From NCBI GenBank assembly GCA_020430245.1, contig JAGQKG010000012.1:1-34752 (forward strand): 34,752 nucleotides of DNA. The letters run 5' to 3'. The translations under genes and the position numbers were made by a program. The notes under the pieces were generated by a model. That model searched no databases and was not told the origin of the DNA. It worked only from the letters and a program-made list of their open reading frames with translations. This DNA is from Nitrospira sp. GTDB lineage: Bacteria; Nitrospirota; Nitrospiria; Nitrospirales; UBA8639. Shown piece after piece: positions 31,352 through 34,752 of this stretch (positions within the stretch are counted from its first letter, which is position 1; every line of letters starts with the position of its first letter).

Positions 31352-32080
31352 ATGGCTCTCTCCGAATCTCCACAACCGGGCATGGTACTGATATTTCCTC
31401 GCCTGTTCTATGCGGAAGCTTTGGAGCTTCAACAGTCGCTGGTTGTCCAACGTCTCGAGGACCGTCGGCCGGACACATTGGTATTGACCGAACACGAACC
31501 TGTCATCACCTTGGGACGAACAACCAAACCGGAGCATTGGGAGCCTCGTTGGCCTGAACTGCAGGACATGGGGATCCACCTTCATCAAATCGGGCGAGGC
31601 GGATCTGTGACCTATCATGGCCCCGGACAGTTGATTGGATATCCAATTCTACGACTTCGAAATTTCTGTCCCGGGCCAAAAGTCTATGTCCAGCAATTGG
31701 AGGAGGTGCTGATTCGCACCCTAGCGGAATGGGGGATTGCCGGATATCGTCATGAATCGTTTCGGGGGGTGTGGGTGAACACATCCGCCACCTGCATGGG
31801 GAAAATTGCCTCCATCGGCGTACGAATTTCCCGTGGGGTGACCATGCACGGATTTGCCTTAAACGTGAACGTCGATCTCCAACCATTCACTCTTTTATCA
31901 CCATGTGGGATTGAAGGCTGTACCATGGCTTCCATGGCAAAAAATCTTGGGAGAACAATAGATTCACACAGGGTACGGACACAAATCGCCCATCACTTTG
32001 GAGAAATTTTTGGAATCACCTGGCTAGAAGAGAATGGCCCCGGGTACGAGCAAGAAGCGGGACGAGAGGCAAGACATTGA
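31352..32080 (+). CDS. lipB: Octanoyltransferase (lipoate biosynthesis)
   Basis: Transfers octanoate from acyl carrier protein to lipoyl domains, the first step of lipoate assembly on pyruvate and 2-oxoglutarate dehydrogenases. The 242-aa product has the LipB signatures EHEPVITLGR, GRGGSVTYHGPGQLIGYPI, the catalytic Lys in GKIASIGVRISRGVTMHGFALNV and the catalytic Cys in the SPCGIEG loop. No lipA gene is in the window. It is the last gene of the rightward run with the CARF-like protein and thioesterase. A Glu/Gly-rich tail of about 15 residues extends the C-terminus. Confidence 0.95.
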   Translation: MALSESPQPGMVLIFPRLFYAEALELQQSLVVQRLEDRRPDTLVLTEHEPVITLGRTTKPEHWEPRWPELQDMGIHLHQIGRGGSVTYHGPGQLIGYPILRLRNFCPGPKVYVQQLEEVLIRTLAEWGIAGYRHESFRGVWVNTSATCMGKIASIGVRISRGVTMHGFALNVNVDLQPFTLLSPCGIEGCTMASMAKNLGRTIDSHRVRTQIAHHFGEIFGITWLEENGPGYEQEAGREARH

Positions 32081-32166
32081 AAGACGCTCACCCGTCGTCC
32101 AGCATGGCACAAGGAGGGTAATAAATGAGAAAACCTGTACTGCTCATTGATCACAGCTTCGAGGCT

Positions 32167-32901
32167 TCAGACTCCCCAACCGCCGCTCACGTGCATATTG
32201 GCTCCTGTTACGTATCGAGCTTCGTCAGAGAGAAAATAACGAACGGCTTGGACTGTATCCTCAACCTGACCAATATATCCCGCCGGAATTTTCTTAGCCA
32301 TGCCATCCAGCTCTCCAGGCGGCGCGCTCCCGGAATCGATAAATCCCGGTGAAATCGCATTCACGGTGATGCCATCCGAAGCCAACATTTTCGCCAGAGT
32401 CCGGGTCAGAATGAGCACGCCGGCTTTAGCAATATAATGGGCGGTCACATGCGGTTGGGCTTCCATTTTGTCCGCGTTGGCCATGCTGAACGAAAGAATG
32501 CGGCCAGATTTTCTGGCTTTCATCCCCGGTGCCACGGCCTTCGCGAGATAAAAGATCGGGTGAAGATTATTTGTGAACATGTCCGACCATCCCTCAACAG
32601 TTTCCTCAAACAGTGAGATGCGATGGTAGGGCCCTGCCCCGTTGATCAGCGCATCAATCTTGCCCCAGACATCTTCCACATGCTGAACAAGCTGTGTTGC
32701 CGCAACAGGGTCGGAGACATCACATTGAATGGCCAACGCCTTTCCACCCCGTCCCTCAATGCCACGTTTGACTTCCTCAGCTTCCTGCTGACTGGTACGA
32801 TAGCAAAGAGCCACCCTCCAACCCTTGCCCGCCAAATCCAGCGCGATACCCCGTCCAATTCCTCTGGCTCCGCCAGTGATCAACGCCACACGGTCAATCA
32901 T
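32167..32901 (-). CDS. Short-chain dehydrogenase/reductase
   Basis: A 244-aa NAD(P)-dependent oxidoreductase of the classical SDR family. It has the nucleotide motif TGGARGIGRGIA, the NGAG motif (LINGAG), a catalytic Ser in SFSMANADK, the Tyr-Lys pair in HYIAKAG and the ISPGFIDSG segment. Closest in style to FabG-like 3-oxoacyl-ACP reductases, but the substrate is not determinable; a pteridine or sugar reductase is possible. ATG 32901 follows AGGAGAG by about nine bases. It converges with lipB, the gap being about 86 bp. Confidence 0.92.
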   Translation of the reverse strand: MIDRVALITGGARGIGRGIALDLAGKGWRVALCYRTSQQEAEEVKRGIEGRGGKALAIQCDVSDPVAATQLVQHVEDVWGKIDALINGAGPYHRISLFEETVEGWSDMFTNNLHPIFYLAKAVAPGMKARKSGRILSFSMANADKMEAQPHVTAHYIAKAGVLILTRTLAKMLASDGITVNAISPGFIDSGSAPPGELDGMAKKIPAGYIGQVEDTVQAVRYFLSDEARYVTGANMHVSGGWGV

Positions 32902-32964
32902 TTCTCATCTCTCCTGTGGTACTCGTGTGGACACCCTCAGCATTCAAAAAGAATTATTGTTCCT

Positions 32965-33738
32965 TTATTCGCGGTTGATCAATCGCTTGCCCAACTCCTG
33001 CAACACATTTTTCGTGCGAGAAGAAAACATCTGATTCTGCGGATCTTTCAAATCCCGGATACACATGTGAAGATCCTCCACCGTATCAAGATCACGAAGT
33101 TTCGGTAGGATTTTTAACGATAGGCCCAGCATTTTTACCTTCTGCTCTGTGAGGGCATACACCTGCCCCGTGGACCACGGTATGTTCTCAAACAGTTCCG
33201 GCACGGGCGTGCGCAGCCCGATTAAATAATACCCGCCATCCATGGTGGGACCTAACACGACATCATGATCGTGAAGACTGCCGAGTGCGGTTGTGAGAAG
33301 CGAACCATTTATGCCGGGAATGTCCGTTCCAATGACCACAACCGAACGATATGGGGAACCAAGCGCCTGTTTAAATACCCCGGCAATACGAGCTCCCAGG
33401 TCTTCCCCCTGTTGGTCCCAGACAGGGATTTTGAATCGAGCCTCCATGGCCCGAAAGAAGGGATGATGGTGAGAGGGCGTTCCGGCCAGGATGCGATCAT
33501 AGCCCTTGAGAGATTGGCATCGCTCCAAGATATCTAAAACGAGACTTCCGTGGAGACTGGCGGCCTCATCAGGCGTGAGAGGCGGACACAGGCGTGTTTT
33601 GACTTGACCGGCAACCGGTGCCTTCGCAAAGACAATAATCGCCGACGTCGCAGGCGGGAGAGATCGACGTCTCCCACCCTGGCTTTGGTATGATGGACGT
33701 GATCGACGTACAGCTGGATCGTTACCGGACGGTTTCAT
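32965..33738 (-). CDS. TIGR04282-type glycosyltransferase-like protein (DUF2064)
   Basis: A 257-aa GT-A-fold protein of the TIGR04282/DUF2064 group related to CofC nucleotidyltransferases. It has IVFAKAPVAGQVKTRLCPPL, VVVIGTDIPGI with its metal Asp, and LGPTMDGGYYLIGL. About 30 basic residues precede the domain. It overlaps the TIGR04283-type gene by 17 bp; these two families are almost always adjacent and are thought to cooperate in making a glycoconjugate or lipid-linked product, though the reaction is unknown. The start at ATG 33738 lies within the upstream gene and lacks a clear ribosome site, so translational coupling is likely. Confidence 0.9.
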   Translation of the reverse strand: MKPSGNDPAVRRSRPSYQSQGGRRRSLPPATSAIIVFAKAPVAGQVKTRLCPPLTPDEAASLHGSLVLDILERCQSLKGYDRILAGTPSHHHPFFRAMEARFKIPVWDQQGEDLGARIAGVFKQALGSPYRSVVVIGTDIPGINGSLLTTALGSLHDHDVVLGPTMDGGYYLIGLRTPVPELFENIPWSTGQVYALTEQKVKMLGLSLKILPKLRDLDTVEDLHMCIRDLKDPQNQMFSSRTKNVLQELGKRLINRE

Positions 33739-34420
33739 AATATTGCTGAAGACGGCGAGGATCCCATCCTAGCCAATACCACGCACGGAGTGTCCACATG
33801 CGCAGGATCGTGCGGAGAGGGCCGTGCTGTTCCCATCGTCGAAACGAAGTAATGACTTTCGCTCGCAGAAGCGCGATCGTGCCAACCCGCTTCAACCGGC
33901 GGCTGAATTCAATATCTTCCATAAGAGGAATATTCGCAAAGCCCCCCAACTCTTCAAACACGGAACGTCGCACAAACATGGTTTGATCGCCGGTAGAAAT
34001 TCCCGACCAACGTGAGCGAAGATTCATGAGCCGGCTCACCATCCATGCATAACCAGTGTCCCGTGGGAATCGTACATCAAACCGGCCACCGACACACTGC
34101 AGATCATCCATGACGTCTGCTACCACTTGTCTGGCATTGTGGGGCAATTGCGTGTCAGCATGCAAAAATACCAGAATGTCGGACTGGGCCAGAGCTGCCC
34201 CGGCGTTCATTTGGGAAGCCCGCCCACATGGACCGGAAATGATCCGATAGGGGGAGTCGGATGCCGATTTCAACATATTTCTGGCCACATCCACCGTGCC
34301 ATCCCGGCTTCCTCCATCCACCACTATAATTTCCTCGAACCCTAGCGGTATCAAGACGGGTAACAAAGCCGTCAACGCCTTCTGTTCATTCAAGACCGGA
34401 ATGATCACGGCGATACCCAT
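33722..34420 (-). CDS. TIGR04283-type family 2 glycosyltransferase
   Basis: A 232-aa family 2 glycosyltransferase with GT-A fold. It shows AVIIPVLNEQ, EIIVVDGGSRDGT, RASQMNAGAALA, the metal-binding FLHADTQLP, SGISTGDQTMFVRR and PLMEDIEFSRRLKR, the full set for the TIGR04283 group. ATG 34420 follows TAGGTG by about seven bases; an upstream in-frame extension lacks a ribosome site. It lacks the C-terminal membrane segments of dolichol-type transferases, so it is probably peripheral. It forms an operon with the overlapping TIGR04282-type gene. Confidence 0.92.
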   Translation of the reverse strand: MGIAVIIPVLNEQKALTALLPVLIPLGFEEIIVVDGGSRDGTVDVARNMLKSASDSPYRIISGPCGRASQMNAGAALAQSDILVFLHADTQLPHNARQVVADVMDDLQCVGGRFDVRFPRDTGYAWMVSRLMNLRSRWSGISTGDQTMFVRRSVFEELGGFANIPLMEDIEFSRRLKRVGTIALLRAKVITSFRRWEQHGPLRTILRMWTLRAWYWLGWDPRRLQQYYETVR

Positions 34421-34472
34421 GGAACACCTAATAGCTGACACACAGGAAAGACAAAAAATCAAGAACGTTCGG

Positions 34473-34752
34473 CTACGAGCCGGCGGGTTTCTTGGGGCTT
34501 TTGAACATAAAAAACACGACCACTCCGATCGTGCCCCAGTAAATCAGATACTTATGCCAAAACAACACTTCTCCAAAATGCATAAAGGCCATCGCACAAA
34601 GCAGAGACAACGCCATCACCATATAACGGACAGTGAGGTTCTCAACGGAGGAATAGGCCCACATCGCCATTCCTGAAAAATAAATAATCATGGGGAAGAT
34701 GCTGATTTCCGCACCGGTACTGGCGGACAGAAAAACCTGCAAAAACCCGATA
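34473..34752 (-). CDS. C-terminal part of a small membrane protein (runs off the right edge)
   Basis: The frame is open to the window edge and ends at 34473, giving at least 92 residues. It has three hydrophobic segments, roughly ISIFPMIIYFSGMAMWAYS, RYMVMALSLLCAMAFMHFG and YLIYWGTIGVVVFFMF, ending with a basic KSPKKPAGS tail, consistent with an inner-membrane protein with a cytoplasmic C-terminus. No family is recognised. It lies 52 bp upstream of the glycosyltransferase pair on the same strand, so it may belong to that operon. Confidence 0.65.
   Translation of the reverse strand, partial: IGFLQVFLSASTGAEISIFPMIIYFSGMAMWAYSSVENLTVRYMVMALSLLCAMAFMHFGEVLFWHKYLIYWGTIGVVVFFMFKSPKKPAGS

Overview
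The window looks like a chromosomal segment of a Gram-negative environmental bacterium with moderate GC content. My best guess is a Nitrospirota (Nitrospira-like) genome. The guess rests on the density of multi-domain two-component proteins (receiver, PAS, GAF and HAMP combinations) and the mix of housekeeping genes (pyrF, apaH, lipB, gmhA, paired TIGR04282/TIGR04283-type glycosyltransferases). No marker gene proves the taxon.

Left part (1-7300): a nitroreductase, an unknown protein, a lone receiver, a large hybrid histidine kinase whose first receiver lacks its phospho-acceptor Asp, pyrF, and a receiver-PAS protein (6361-7167). The last is preceded by paired palindromic operators and a good sigma-54 -24/-12 match.

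Centre (7326-17270): a 9.9-kb integrated element bounded by a 49-bp direct repeat of the 3' two-thirds of a tRNA-Gln gene. The intact tRNA lies at 17222-17295 on the minus strand. In order the element carries a tyrosine integrase, an unknown protein, an AlpA-type regulator, a replication initiator, a DnaB-type helicase, a Cys-containing small protein, a fused HK97 prohead protease-major capsid protein, a CxxC small protein, a small HTH protein, a 36-aa ORF, five 9-bp iterons, and on the opposite strand a HipA-like kinase plus a HipA-N/HIRAN partner. It has no recognisable large terminase, portal, tail or lysis gene, so it reads as a capsid-encoding phage satellite rather than a complete prophage.

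Right part (17300-34752): a methyltransferase-MOSC pair, an alpha/beta hydrolase, apaH and a zinc-ribbon protein. A sensory cluster follows: an ABC-type periplasmic binding protein without transporter genes, overlapping a membrane histidine kinase, then a second receiver-PAS protein and a convergent NtrC-type sigma-54 activator. Next come a deoxyhypusine-synthase-like protein with gmhA, a divergent run of a CARF-like protein (TIGR02710-like, no CRISPR nearby), an acyl-CoA thioesterase and lipB, then an SDR, two glycosyltransferases and a truncated membrane protein.

A TGTATC-N6-GATACA palindrome recurs upstream of three separate genes: both receiver-PAS genes and the zinc-ribbon gene. In each case two sites, some degenerate, sit 21-22 bp apart, and a TTGCA element lies about 90-101 bp downstream of the best site. 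This suggests a small regulon, perhaps run by the NtrC-type activator in the window.
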